Positions 1 to 5,428 are shown, counted from the first letter of the stretch. The stretch is 7,305 bases of DNA from Clostridia bacterium (GCA_017935805.1 JAGBGV010000290.1:1-7305), one strand, 5' to 3'. Made by a program: numbers and translations. The notes: generated by a model not told the origin, from the letters alone.

Positions 1-219
1 TACGATCTCCACATCATTGACCGCGTAGGCGGCGGTGACTCATTCGGCGGCGGTCTCATCTACTCACTTCTCACAGGCAAGTCCACACAGGCTGCTGTTG
101 AGTTTGCGGTAGCGGCATCTGCACTGAAGCACTCCATTGAAGGCGACTACAACATGGTAACAGTTGCTGAAGTTGAGAAGCTTGCAGGCGGCGACGGAAG
201 CGGAAGAATCCAGAGATAA
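1..219 (+). CDS. kdgK: 2-keto-3-deoxygluconate kinase, C-terminal fragment (PfkB family)
   Basis: The reading frame is open from base 1 and stops at TAA 217-219, giving the last 72 residues of a protein whose start lies outside the window. The segment [12 protein letters not shown] (visible residues 7-18) is the PfkB-family signature 2: the Asp of GGGD is the expected catalytic base, and the Gly residues form the anion hole. The following text ([18 protein letters not shown] and the GSGRIQR end) matches my recollection of Firmicutes KdgK rather than ribokinase or fructokinase. KdgK phosphorylates 2-keto-3-deoxygluconate to the 6-phosphate in hexuronate and pectin breakdown in the cytosol. The gene is cut by the window edge and is not visibly broken. 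A terminator follows 6 bp after the stop, so it ends its transcription unit. The exact sugar substrate is inferred; another PfkB sugar kinase is the main alternative. Confidence 0.82.
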   Translation, partial: YDLHIIDRVGGGDSFGGGLIYSLLTGKSTQAAVEFAVAASALKHSIEGDYNMVTVAEVEKLAGGDGSGRIQR

Positions 220-225
220 CAAAAT

Positions 226-251
226 AAAAAGACTCTTCGGAGTCTTTTTTT
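226..251 (+). terminator. Intrinsic terminator of the KdgK gene
   Basis: The stem AAAAAGACTC (226-235) pairs with GAGTCTTTTT (240-249) around a TTCG tetraloop (236-239), followed by more T up to 251. The A-rich left arm lets it also work weakly on the minus strand. It sits directly after the kdgK stop. Confidence 0.92.
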
Positions 252-357
252 GTATCACGAAAACAACGCGATAGTCGCGTGGTTAGGTGGAGGCTATTTT
301 CACTAACACGTTGGGGCAATCGTTGGTTGTCTGACGTATCTTGTGGGCGATACCGAC
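252..357. other. Intergenic stretch with small inverted repeats, no gene seen
   Basis: Between the kdgK terminator and the next promoter I see no convincing ORF. Short inverted repeats are present: ACGCGA/TCGCGT with a TAG loop (266-280), an overlapping CGTG-TTAG/CTAACACG pair (278-310, one bulge) and GTATC/GATAC (336-353). They may be remnants of a degenerate palindromic element. No function can be assigned. Confidence 0.3.
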
Positions 358-386
358 TTGAAAAGGGGCAACATTTATTGTATAAT
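358..386 (+). promoter_or_regulatory. Sigma-A promoter of the lipoprotein gene
   Basis: A TTGAAA -35 box (358-363) and a perfect TATAAT -10 box (381-386) are separated by exactly 17 bp. The expected start site near 393 leaves a leader of about 90 nt before the ATG at 484. Confidence 0.85.
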
Positions 387-483
387 TAAATTAGGAAAGT
401 ATCCCTGAAAAATCTTGATTTTGAGGAACTGTTCTGCGGAAAAAACCGTCTATACATATGAATACAAACAGGAGGGGAAGGAT

Positions 484-1929
484 ATGAAAAAGTTTTTGAC
501 ATTGATTATTGTTTTCGCGTTCATAACGTTGCTTGCAGGGTGTAACGACATCAAACCAAACACCAATGAGACCACGCCCGGTCCAAGTGAAACAAGTATC
601 CCCACCGAAAGCGTAGAATCCGACACCACCGAGACTGACGTTCCCGAAACAACTGCACCGGAAACAGACTCTCCGGAGACTGCTATCCACGAAACAACCG
701 CTTCCGAAACCGAGCCTGTACCGGAAACAGAAGCTCCCGTATTAGTTGACCCCGCAGATTCTGTCACCGTTCTCTCAAACCCCGGCGGGCTGGATGTGAA
801 TACTGTTGTGATTCCCGCGCAAATATATAATCACAAAGCATCCGCTGAATGTATCAAATACGACGACAGATATGTTCTCTGCCTGACTCATAATTATCAC
901 TATGACGAGGAGGCAAGAAAAAGCACTCGCAGTAATTTTCATCTCTACGTTGTCGATACGGCAAACGGCACCATAATCCACAGTCAGTCTCTTGACTGCA
1001 CAGGCACTCCTCACGAGTTGGTGTATACAAGCGACGGCAGAGCTGTTCTTGCGAATATGCAGAACACTGATGGCGTTCTCACATTCGTGTGTGCCCATGC
1101 TATTGAGATATCAGACGCAGTGGTTACTTTGACTGACACGGATATCGACTACTTCCCTAATTACGAGTCCAAAGTAACGTCTCCCGACGGAAAATACACA
1201 GCGTACCGTGTTCTTGACGACACATCAAGTCGCGGCGGTGTTGATATTTACTATCCGGACGGCATAATCAAGCGTATCAGGAACAACCGCGCGCTGGAAG
1301 ATGCACCCGATACAGGAGACGAGGGGCTTGACTATTTCCGAGTGTACATTCCTGTCGGATTCCTTGATGAGGTTCACCTCGCTATGTATGTAGGCGGCTA
1401 CTCCGGTGCGTTGACATACGAAATATACAACGTAGAAACCGGCGAGACTACCCCGGGATATGATCCGCGCTACATAACGGGAGACGACGGAGGGGAATAC
1501 TTCATTCTATACAACCCTGTGACAGTAATTGACGGATGGCTGTATCTCTCCCATCATGAGCAGAGAATTGAAGGCAATCCGCTTGAACGCTGCGGCGTTT
1601 CAAAAATAGACCTGGGCGGTAACTTGGTTAAGATTGCTCACAAGTACGATAAAGAAGGCGTATTTGCGTTGCCTAATGAACTTGTCTGGTTGAATAACGG
1701 CGGAAGCACGTGGGAAATGTATGATTACGCCTACAACCACAACTCAAAAGAGAGTAATGAGTATTTCGAGTCCATGAATTACCGCATCAGAAAAACTATT
1801 TACTCCGCAGATTTCGAGTTGCTGCTCGAGATAGAGTATCCCTTCTGTGGACGGCAAATGGAGGATATATACACATACGGCAACTCTTGCACGGTTATCA
1901 CCTTTGCAGATGGATATCCTTTGGAGTGA
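484..1929 (+). CDS. Secreted lipoprotein of unknown function with Thr/Glu/Pro-rich linker
   Basis: The product is 481 residues. I chose ATG 484 because AGGAGG (470-475) lies 8 bp upstream and because it gives a clean lipoprotein signal: MKK, a hydrophobic core, then lipobox LAGC with the lipidated Cys at residue 20. A longer frame from TTG 415 would bury the signal peptide. Residues 25-90 form a disordered Thr/Glu/Pro/Ser linker, including five pentads of the xPETx type (residues 53-77, VPETT-APETD-SPETA-IHETT-ASETE) that would hold the domain off the membrane. Residues 95-481 have short beta-strand-like blocks with SDGRAVLA and SPDGKYTAY motifs, which suggests a beta-propeller fold; this is a guess from pattern only. 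I do not recognise the family. It has its own promoter and appears monocistronic. It would act outside the cell, anchored to the membrane. Confidence 0.82.
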   Translation: MKKFLTLIIVFAFITLLAGCNDIKPNTNETTPGPSETSIPTESVESDTTETDVPETTAPETDSPETAIHETTASETEPVPETEAPVLVDPADSVTVLSNPGGLDVNTVVIPAQIYNHKASAECIKYDDRYVLCLTHNYHYDEEARKSTRSNFHLYVVDTANGTIIHSQSLDCTGTPHELVYTSDGRAVLANMQNTDGVLTFVCAHAIEISDAVVTLTDTDIDYFPNYESKVTSPDGKYTAYRVLDDTSSRGGVDIYYPDGIIKRIRNNRALEDAPDTGDEGLDYFRVYIPVGFLDEVHLAMYVGGYSGALTYEIYNVETGETTPGYDPRYITGDDGGEYFILYNPVTVIDGWLYLSHHEQRIEGNPLERCGVSKIDLGGNLVKIAHKYDKEGVFALPNELVWLNNGGSTWEMYDYAYNHNSKESNEYFESMNYRIRKTIYSADFELLLEIEYPFCGRQMEDIYTYGNSCTVITFADGYPLE

Positions 1930-1970
1930 GTAAGATTTGTCAAATGTGGTTTGATGGTTTCACACGCCAA

Positions 1971-2000
1971 CCCATAACCCATAACTCATAACTCATAACT
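1971..2000. repeat. Heptamer tandem repeat (CCCATAA/CTCATAA), four units
   Basis: Four consecutive 7-bp units can be read: CCCATAA, CCCATAA, CTCATAA, CTCATAA, then a partial CT. The array sits 41 bp after the lipoprotein stop and directly before the terminator. The same unit recurs at 5893-5902 and 5963-5977. Confidence 0.9.
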
Positions 2001-2001
2001 A

Positions 2002-2027
2002 AAAAAGAACCCCCGCGGGTTCTTTTT
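2002..2027. terminator. Bidirectional terminator between the lipoprotein gene and luxS
   Basis: GAACCC (2007-2012) pairs with GGGTTC (2017-2022) around CCGC, flanked by five A on the left and five T on the right, so the stem extends and there is a T tract on both strands. It lies 3 bp beyond the luxS stop and serves two convergent genes. Confidence 0.92.
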
Positions 2028-2030
2028 GTT

Positions 2031-2486
2031 TTATACTCTGTACTCGAAATCGTTCACTTTGCTCTCAAGCACCTTGAGGTATGCTTCGCACTCGCGCTTT
2101 GCCGTAGAGAGGTCGAGATCGAGATAATTTCCGCACTCCACTCTTGATGCTCCAAACACCTCACCCTCGTGGGCGATTATCTTGCGAAGCACGTCCATGG
2201 TAACGTCCAGCACCTTTTCGTTTGCTACTCCGCGGGTGATAAGATAAAATCCCGTGCGGCATCCCATAGGTCCGAAGTAAATGACAGAATCCTTTATCTC
2301 CGAATTGCGGACGTATGTGGCAAACATGTGCTCTACTGTGTGCATGGTGGTGGAGTCCATATAGTCGCCTGCGTTTGGCTTGTGGGTGCGAAGATCGTAT
2401 GTGGTTAAGTCTCCGTCAACTCGGGAAACGTAGATACCCGGGTCGAGAAGATCGTGGTCAACAGTAAAGCTTGCAATTTTTTTCAT
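2031..2486 (-). CDS. luxS: S-ribosylhomocysteine lyase LuxS
   Basis: The product is 151 residues, close to the usual length of the family. LuxS cleaves S-ribosylhomocysteine to homocysteine and DPD, the precursor of autoinducer-2, in the activated methyl cycle in the cytosol. Key residues are all present: the metal site HTVEH (His49, Glu52, His53), the catalytic Cys76 in GPMGCRTGFY, and the third metal ligand Cys118 in ECGNY. The ATG at 2486-2484 has GGAG (2498-2495) 8 bp upstream. The gene has its own consensus-like promoter in the short gap after pnuC and ends at the bidirectional terminator. No pfs/mtn or methionine gene is visible nearby, so the partner nucleosidase must be encoded elsewhere. 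AI-2 signalling cannot be inferred from LuxS alone. Confidence 0.98.
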   Translation of the reverse strand: MKKIASFTVDHDLLDPGIYVSRVDGDLTTYDLRTHKPNAGDYMDSTTMHTVEHMFATYVRNSEIKDSVIYFGPMGCRTGFYLITRGVANEKVLDVTMDVLRKIIAHEGEVFGASRVECGNYLDLDLSTAKRECEAYLKVLESKVNDFEYRV

Positions 2487-2510
2487 TTCAACAACTCCGT
2501 TTTTTCTTTT

Positions 2511-2539
2511 ATTTTAGCAGATGTGGCTCTGTTAGTCAA
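2511..2539 (-). promoter_or_regulatory. Sigma-A promoter of luxS
   Basis: On the minus strand TTGACT (2539-2534) and TAAAAT (2516-2511) are separated by 17 bp. The -35 box begins about 10 bp after the pnuC stop. The predicted leader is only about 18 nt. Confidence 0.85.
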
Positions 2540-2549
2540 GTAAAAATAC

Positions 2550-3239
2550 TCACTCGCCTCCCAACTGACGCTTTTCCATTCTGCGCCAGCTTATAAAGCC
2601 GTACAGATCGTTTATAAGGAACACAACAAAGCACATTACCATGGGCAGGCATGAGATATCCCGTAGAGTTGCCGCTACCCAAAGGGCGATCAGTACAACA
2701 TCATTTGCCGCATAGCCTATGGCGTAGTAGGGGCTTCTCATAAACGTCATGTATGATGCGAGAAAGCTGGTGGTAACGGAGAGGGTGCTGACGAGAAGAT
2801 TAGCGTTACCGAGGAGATCGAGGATAAAGTAGAACACCAATGTCACCGCCACAGTGAAGAGAAGCATTACCGTGACCTGCCTTCCGTTCATTCGGTTTAC
2901 CTTTACTTCCCGGGTGCCCTTGTACGGGTTCTTTATCCACGAGATCACTGACAGGATGGCGATTGGCGCTGTCATTCCAAGATAGGTTATGACTTCGCCG
3001 TAGTACCTCTGCCAAAAGGACACCACTCCGTAAAACACCGCAAAGATGACGATGAGTATTTGCCCGATGACGAACCCTTTTGCTGTAAAAATAAGCGCAG
3101 TTACTCCGATGAGGGATGCTATGAGAGTGATGTAGTCCTCAGGGGAGAGTATGAACGAGATGAGCACTACTGCCACGGATGACAGCCACAGTCCCCACTC
3201 GAATTTTGTCAGGTGGCGAATGGGATTATTTATCTTCAT
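2550..3239 (-). CDS. pnuC: PnuC-family transporter (probable nicotinamide riboside uptake)
   Basis: The product is 229 residues starting at ATG 3239-3237, chosen because GGAGGT (3252-3247) lies 7 bp upstream; the upstream in-frame ATG codons at 3281 and 3275 lie inside the leader hairpins. It is very hydrophobic, with about seven to eight membrane helices (about residues 14-32, 36-51, 54-74, 82-101, 120-140, 145-165, 176-193, 197-213). The C-terminal segment NDLYGFISWRRMEKRQ (about 209-224) is a hallmark of PnuC proteins, and NDVVLIALW (about 178-186) fits a conserved helix. PnuC proteins are facilitators that work with an intracellular kinase to trap nicotinamide riboside. Relatives carry thiamine, riboflavin or deoxynucleosides, so the substrate is inferred. 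The divergent neighbour nrdG keeps a deoxynucleoside carrier in play. Transcription starts from a consensus promoter and passes an attenuator-like leader. No terminator separates it from luxS. Confidence 0.92.
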   Translation of the reverse strand: MKINNPIRHLTKFEWGLWLSSVAVVLISFILSPEDYITLIASLIGVTALIFTAKGFVIGQILIVIFAVFYGVVSFWQRYYGEVITYLGMTAPIAILSVISWIKNPYKGTREVKVNRMNGRQVTVMLLFTVAVTLVFYFILDLLGNANLLVSTLSVTTSFLASYMTFMRSPYYAIGYAANDVVLIALWVAATLRDISCLPMVMCFVVFLINDLYGFISWRRMEKRQLGGE

Positions 3240-3254
3240 TTTTGTTACCTCCAC

Positions 3255-3331
3255 AAAAAAACATCCGTCGCGCATCTTCAAAGACCTAACGATGCGAAAA
3301 CGAATGTTACCATTCCCTACCCGGTGGCAGG
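3255..3331 (-). promoter_or_regulatory. Candidate riboswitch/attenuator in the pnuC leader
   Basis: Read on the minus strand, the leader begins with hairpin 1: CCUGCC (3331-3326), loop ACCG, GGUAGG (3321-3316), six pairs including one G-U. Hairpin 2 follows without a gap: GAAUG (3315-3311), GNRA loop GUAA, CAUUC (3306-3302). Next is a terminator-like fold: AACAUUCG (3308-3301) pairs with CGGAUGUU (3267-3260), enclosing an inner stem CGCAUC (3296-3291)/GAUGCG (3276-3271), and is followed by a seven-base U tract (3261-3255) just ahead of the ribosome binding site. The 3' arm of hairpin 2 is the 5' arm of the terminator, so the two cannot form together; this is the layout of a transcriptional on/off switch. 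I see no match to the TPP, FMN or preQ1 consensus. The ligand is unknown; an NAD-related compound is a guess from the gene. Confidence 0.6.
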
Positions 3332-3344
3332 ATTATTATTTTTG

Positions 3345-3373
3345 ATTATACCACAGTCTCGCACTTTTGTCAA
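3345..3373 (-). promoter_or_regulatory. Consensus sigma-A promoter of pnuC
   Basis: On the minus strand TTGACA (3373-3368) and TATAAT (3350-3345) are both perfect and 17 bp apart. The predicted start near 3338 places the first leader hairpin within about 10 nt of the 5' end. Such a strong promoter fits control by attenuation downstream. Confidence 0.93.
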
Positions 3374-3400
3374 CGGCTGATGAGGCGGTAAAATTCACTG

Positions 3401-3429
3401 TTGATTTCGCACGTATTTTGGAGTATAAT
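3401..3429 (+). promoter_or_regulatory. Sigma-A promoter of nrdG
   Basis: TTGATT (3401-3406) and TATAAT (3424-3429) are 17 bp apart. The -35 boxes of this promoter and of the divergent pnuC promoter are 27 bp apart. A 16-bp imperfect match to the NrdR box overlaps the -10 region (3423-3438). Confidence 0.87.
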
Positions 3430-3467
3430 GTATAGTGAAGAAATATATACGAAGGAAATAGCAAAAA

Positions 3468-4043
3468 ATGGCACTGCATATGCCCCGACGTTACTCGGGT
3501 GGAATGATAAATGATACAAAACCCACAGTGAAGGAGATACCCCTGCGGCTGTTCGGCACGGCAAGAGACTCTATTGTTGACGGACCCGGACTCAGATTCG
3601 TCATCTTTGTTCAGGGATGCCCCCACGCCTGCCCCGGATGCCATAATCCCCAATCCCACGATCCTGCAGGCGGCACACCCTCAACCACAACTGAGCTGTG
3701 GGAAAAGATAATCGCGCGTCCTGAAATTGCGGGAGTCACATTCTCCGGAGGCGAGCCTTTTACTCACGCAGAAGCTCTTGCGGAGATCGGACGAGCTGTA
3801 AGGGAGCTTGGAAAGACGGTCATGACCTATTCCGGCTACACTTACGAGCGACTTCTCGAGATGGCAAAGAATGACAGAGGAATCCATGATTTACTCACCG
3901 TCACAAATTATCTTGTTGACGGGCCGTTCGTTCTGGCACAGCGGGATATCACCCTCAAATATCGCGGAAGCCGTAATCAGCGGATCCTTGATATCACCTG
4001 TTACCCCAACTCGGATGCGGTAAACATCGCGGATTTCGCGTGA
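3468..4043 (+). CDS. nrdG: Anaerobic ribonucleoside-triphosphate reductase activating protein (radical SAM)
   Basis: The product is 191 residues. NrdG uses a [4Fe-4S] cluster and S-adenosylmethionine to install the glycyl radical on NrdD, enabling dNTP synthesis without oxygen. The cluster motif CPHACPGC supplies Cys51, Cys55 and Cys58. It is preceded by SIVDGPGLRFVIFVQG and followed by HNPQSHD, typical of NrdG. The SAM-binding GGEP lies at residues 94-97. ATG 3468 has AAGGA (3452-3456) 11 bp upstream, a slightly long spacing. ATG codons at 3480 and 3504 are alternatives, and the first 20 or so residues are not conserved in NrdG proteins I know, so the start is less certain than the gene. nrdD is not in the window, so this is a detached activase gene. 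No terminator with a T tract follows; a 372-bp hairpin-rich gap separates it from rbsK. Confidence 0.93.
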   Translation: MALHMPRRYSGGMINDTKPTVKEIPLRLFGTARDSIVDGPGLRFVIFVQGCPHACPGCHNPQSHDPAGGTPSTTTELWEKIIARPEIAGVTFSGGEPFTHAEALAEIGRAVRELGKTVMTYSGYTYERLLEMAKNDRGIHDLLTVTNYLVDGPFVLAQRDITLKYRGSRNQRILDITCYPNSDAVNIADFA

Positions 4044-4069
4044 TGCTGTAATATTTGAGAAAAATCAAA

Positions 4070-4193
4070 ACTACCAGTGAAACTGGTGGTATGCACAAGC
4101 CCTAGAATGGCATAGGACTAGCTGCGCCTTAAGATGCACTGAAATAGTCCGCCAATCGCATAAGGCGCACCACTACCGGAAATTCGGTTAATC
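4070..4193 (+). other. Candidate structured RNA or transposon-end element with H-type pseudoknot layout
   Basis: Four structures follow one another. First is a hairpin ACTACCAGT/ACTGGTGGT with a GAA loop (4070-4090, one G-T pair). Second is CCTA/TAGG (4101-4116). Third is a long stem TGCGCCTTA (4123-4131)/TAAGGCGCA (4161-4169), extended inward by ATGC (4134-4137)/GCAT (4158-4161) if the shared T shifts. Its loop holds TAGTCC (4145-4150), perfectly complementary to GGACTA (4115-4120) just upstream, which gives an a-b-a'-b' pseudoknot order. Last is ACCG/CGGT (4175-4188) followed by TTAATC. No ORF of note lies here. The hairpin style resembles ends and guide-RNA scaffolds of IS200/IS605-type elements as I remember them, but no transposase is present. 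It may be a relic, a mobilised repeat or a functional RNA; the strand is assumed from the neighbours. Confidence 0.45.
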
Positions 4194-4195
4194 TA

Positions 4196-4244
4196 GCCTT
4201 CCTCCGGGAGGAAGGTGGCAGACGAAGTCTGACGGAAGGAGCCT
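4196..4244. repeat. GC-rich palindromic repeat, first copy
   Basis: CCTTCCTCC (4197-4205) and GGAGGAAGG (4207-4215) form a perfect inverted repeat. It is followed by CAGAC/GTCTG with a GAA loop (4219-4231) and a tail CGGAAGGAGCCT (4233-4244). I recall closely similar sequences dispersed in many gut Oscillospiraceae genomes, but this was not searched. There is no T tract, so it is not an ordinary terminator. Confidence 0.65.
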
Positions 4245-4283
4245 GCGTCACTTTATTGAGCACCATGTTTATTGTGCCGCACT

Positions 4284-4342
4284 CTCCCTCAGTCACCTAC
4301 GGTGACAGCTCCCTATAACGAAGTTATGGCCGGATGGAGCCT
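4284..4342. repeat. Palindromic repeat, second and divergent copy
   Basis: GTCACC (4292-4297) and GGTGAC (4301-4306) pair around TAC. They lie between direct copies of CTCCCT (4284-4289 and 4309-4314). A second hairpin ATAAC/GTTAT with a GAA loop (4315-4327) precedes the tail CGGATGGAGCCT (4331-4342), which matches the tail of the first copy at 11 of 12 positions. The order of hairpin, GAA-loop hairpin and tail is the same as at 4196-4244. Confidence 0.6.
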
Positions 4343-4380
4343 AAATGCTAAAGCGTTTATCCACCAGCATTACTGGTGGT
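4342..4380. repeat. Two adjacent hairpins before rbsK
   Basis: TAAATGC (4342-4348) pairs with GCGTTTA (4353-4359, one G-T pair). CCACCAG (4361-4367) pairs perfectly with CTGGTGG (4373-4379) around CATTA. The second resembles the hairpin at 4070-4090, so similar ACCAG/CTGGT stems lie at both ends of the hairpin-rich gap. The end is 23 bp upstream of the rbsK ribosome binding site. I found no clear promoter in this stretch. Confidence 0.6.
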
Positions 4381-4415
4381 TGTGTTTGGACAATACAACT
4401 CACGGAGGAAAACAT

Positions 4416-5417
4416 ATGAACAAACCGCGTATTCTCGTAATATCCAGTGCAAATATTGATTTCGTACAGCGTATGCGCCGTGTGCCTTACTCCGGCGAGA
4501 CTGTGGTTGAGACTGAGCTTGACTACTCATATGTTCCCGGCGGCAAGGGCGGAAATGCGGCTGTTGCCTTTGCCAGGTTTGGCGCAGATACCGTATTCGC
4601 CTGCAAAATGGGCAAGGACACAAACGGCAAGAGGCTCTCTGCTGTTTACAAGTACGAGGGCATTGACACAAATTACATACTCACGGACGAGGAGCTGCCA
4701 ACAGGACTTGCGTCAATTCTTATTGAGGAAAATGGCAAGAACAGAATAGTCGTATATCCGGGAGCGAATAATGCTTTTAAGGCGGAGGAGATCGAGGAGA
4801 CCTTCAACAGCCTGCCGGATGCTGTATTTCTCCAGTTTGAGCTGCCGGACGACACGATAATCGAGGCATCCCGACGTGCAAGCAGGGCAGGAATACCCCT
4901 GTTTGTTGATGCGGGACCTGCAAGGCTGGACTTCCCACTCGGTAAGCTTGGCAGAGTGGAGATATTCTCCCCCAATGAGGTCGAGACTCGGGTCTACACA
5001 GGCATAACACCGTCAAATGAGGAAAACTGCCTCCGTGCGGCGATAAGACTTTCGTCCATGGTTGACGCAAAGTACATAGTTTTGAAGCTTGGTGAGCGCG
5101 GCGCGTTCATTTACGACGGCAGGGAATATTATACAGTACCTGCGGAGCCTGTTGAAGCGGTTGACACCACAGGCGCGGGAGACATTTTCTCGGCGGTTAT
5201 GACTTATGTTTATCTTGCCAACGGCAACATAGTAGCGGCAGTAAAATATGCGACCTGTGCGGCGGCTCTCTCCATTCAGAGCGAGGGTGCGTATCCGTCC
5301 ATTCCCACAAAGGATGAGGTACTCGCATACGTTCGTGCAAAGCTTGCGGCAGAGGCGGCGGCTGAACAGGAAACACCGTCGGATGAGGAATACTACGGTG
5401 AGGATTATTACGGTTAA
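4416..5417 (+). CDS. rbsK: Ribokinase (PfkB family)
   Basis: The product is 333 residues starting at ATG 4416, with GGAGG (4404-4408) 7 bp upstream; a longer frame from 4272 runs through the repeats and is rejected. Ribokinase phosphorylates D-ribose to ribose-5-phosphate in the cytosol, feeding the pentose phosphate pathway. Substrate residues fit ribokinase: Asn13 and Asp15 in SSANID, GGKGGN at 42-47 (PfkB signature 1), and Glu142 in LQFELP. DTTGAGD at 250-256 is signature 2 with catalytic Asp256. AALSIQSEGAYPSIPT near 284-299 is a typical ribokinase C-terminus. The protein continues with an unusual tail, residues about 315-333, rich in Ala, Glu and Tyr and ending EEYYGEDYYG; I know of no role for it. 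ruvX follows 11 bp later. No ribose transporter is nearby, so salvage of ribose from nucleosides is as likely as uptake. Another PfkB sugar kinase remains possible. Confidence 0.87.
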   Translation: MNKPRILVISSANIDFVQRMRRVPYSGETVVETELDYSYVPGGKGGNAAVAFARFGADTVFACKMGKDTNGKRLSAVYKYEGIDTNYILTDEELPTGLASILIEENGKNRIVVYPGANNAFKAEEIEETFNSLPDAVFLQFELPDDTIIEASRRASRAGIPLFVDAGPARLDFPLGKLGRVEIFSPNEVETRVYTGITPSNEENCLRAAIRLSSMVDAKYIVLKLGERGAFIYDGREYYTVPAEPVEAVDTTGAGDIFSAVMTYVYLANGNIVAAVKYATCAAALSIQSEGAYPSIPTKDEVLAYVRAKLAAEAAAEQETPSDEEYYGEDYYG

Positions 5418-5428
5418 GGAAAAGAAAA

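Noticed and set aside
415..483. Upstream TTG start extending the lipoprotein by 23 residues
   Set aside because: It has no ribosome binding site of quality and would place charged residues before the signal peptide. AGGAGG before ATG 484 and the lipobox decide the start.
450..767. Antisense 105-residue ORF opposite the lipoprotein linker
   Set aside because: Its Ser/Val/Gly repeats are the mirror of the Thr/Glu/Pro-coding repeats; it has no ribosome binding site and no homology I recognise.
3240..3281. Extended pnuC start at 3281 or 3275
   Set aside because: The added residues come from the leader hairpins and U tract. GGAGGT is correctly spaced for ATG 3239.
3255..3331. pnuC leader as a TPP or FMN riboswitch
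   Set aside because: The conserved TPP words (CUGAGA and the segment with GAACCUGAUCUGG) and the FMN core are absent, and the leader is too short.
4100..4170. Pseudoknot region as a self-cleaving ribozyme (hammerhead, twister, HDV-like)
   Set aside because: I could not place the hammerhead CUGAUGA/GAAA core, the twister core or the nested double-pseudoknot order of HDV-like ribozymes. Only the simple interleaved two-stem order fits.
4272..4415. Extended rbsK frame beginning in the repeat array
   Set aside because: The extra 48 residues translate palindromic repeats, do not resemble ribokinase, and GGAGG precedes ATG 4416.
4044..4415. CRISPR array or tRNA genes in the hairpin-rich gap
   Set aside because: The repeats are not evenly spaced identical units, and no cloverleaf with a TTCGA-type arm could be drawn.
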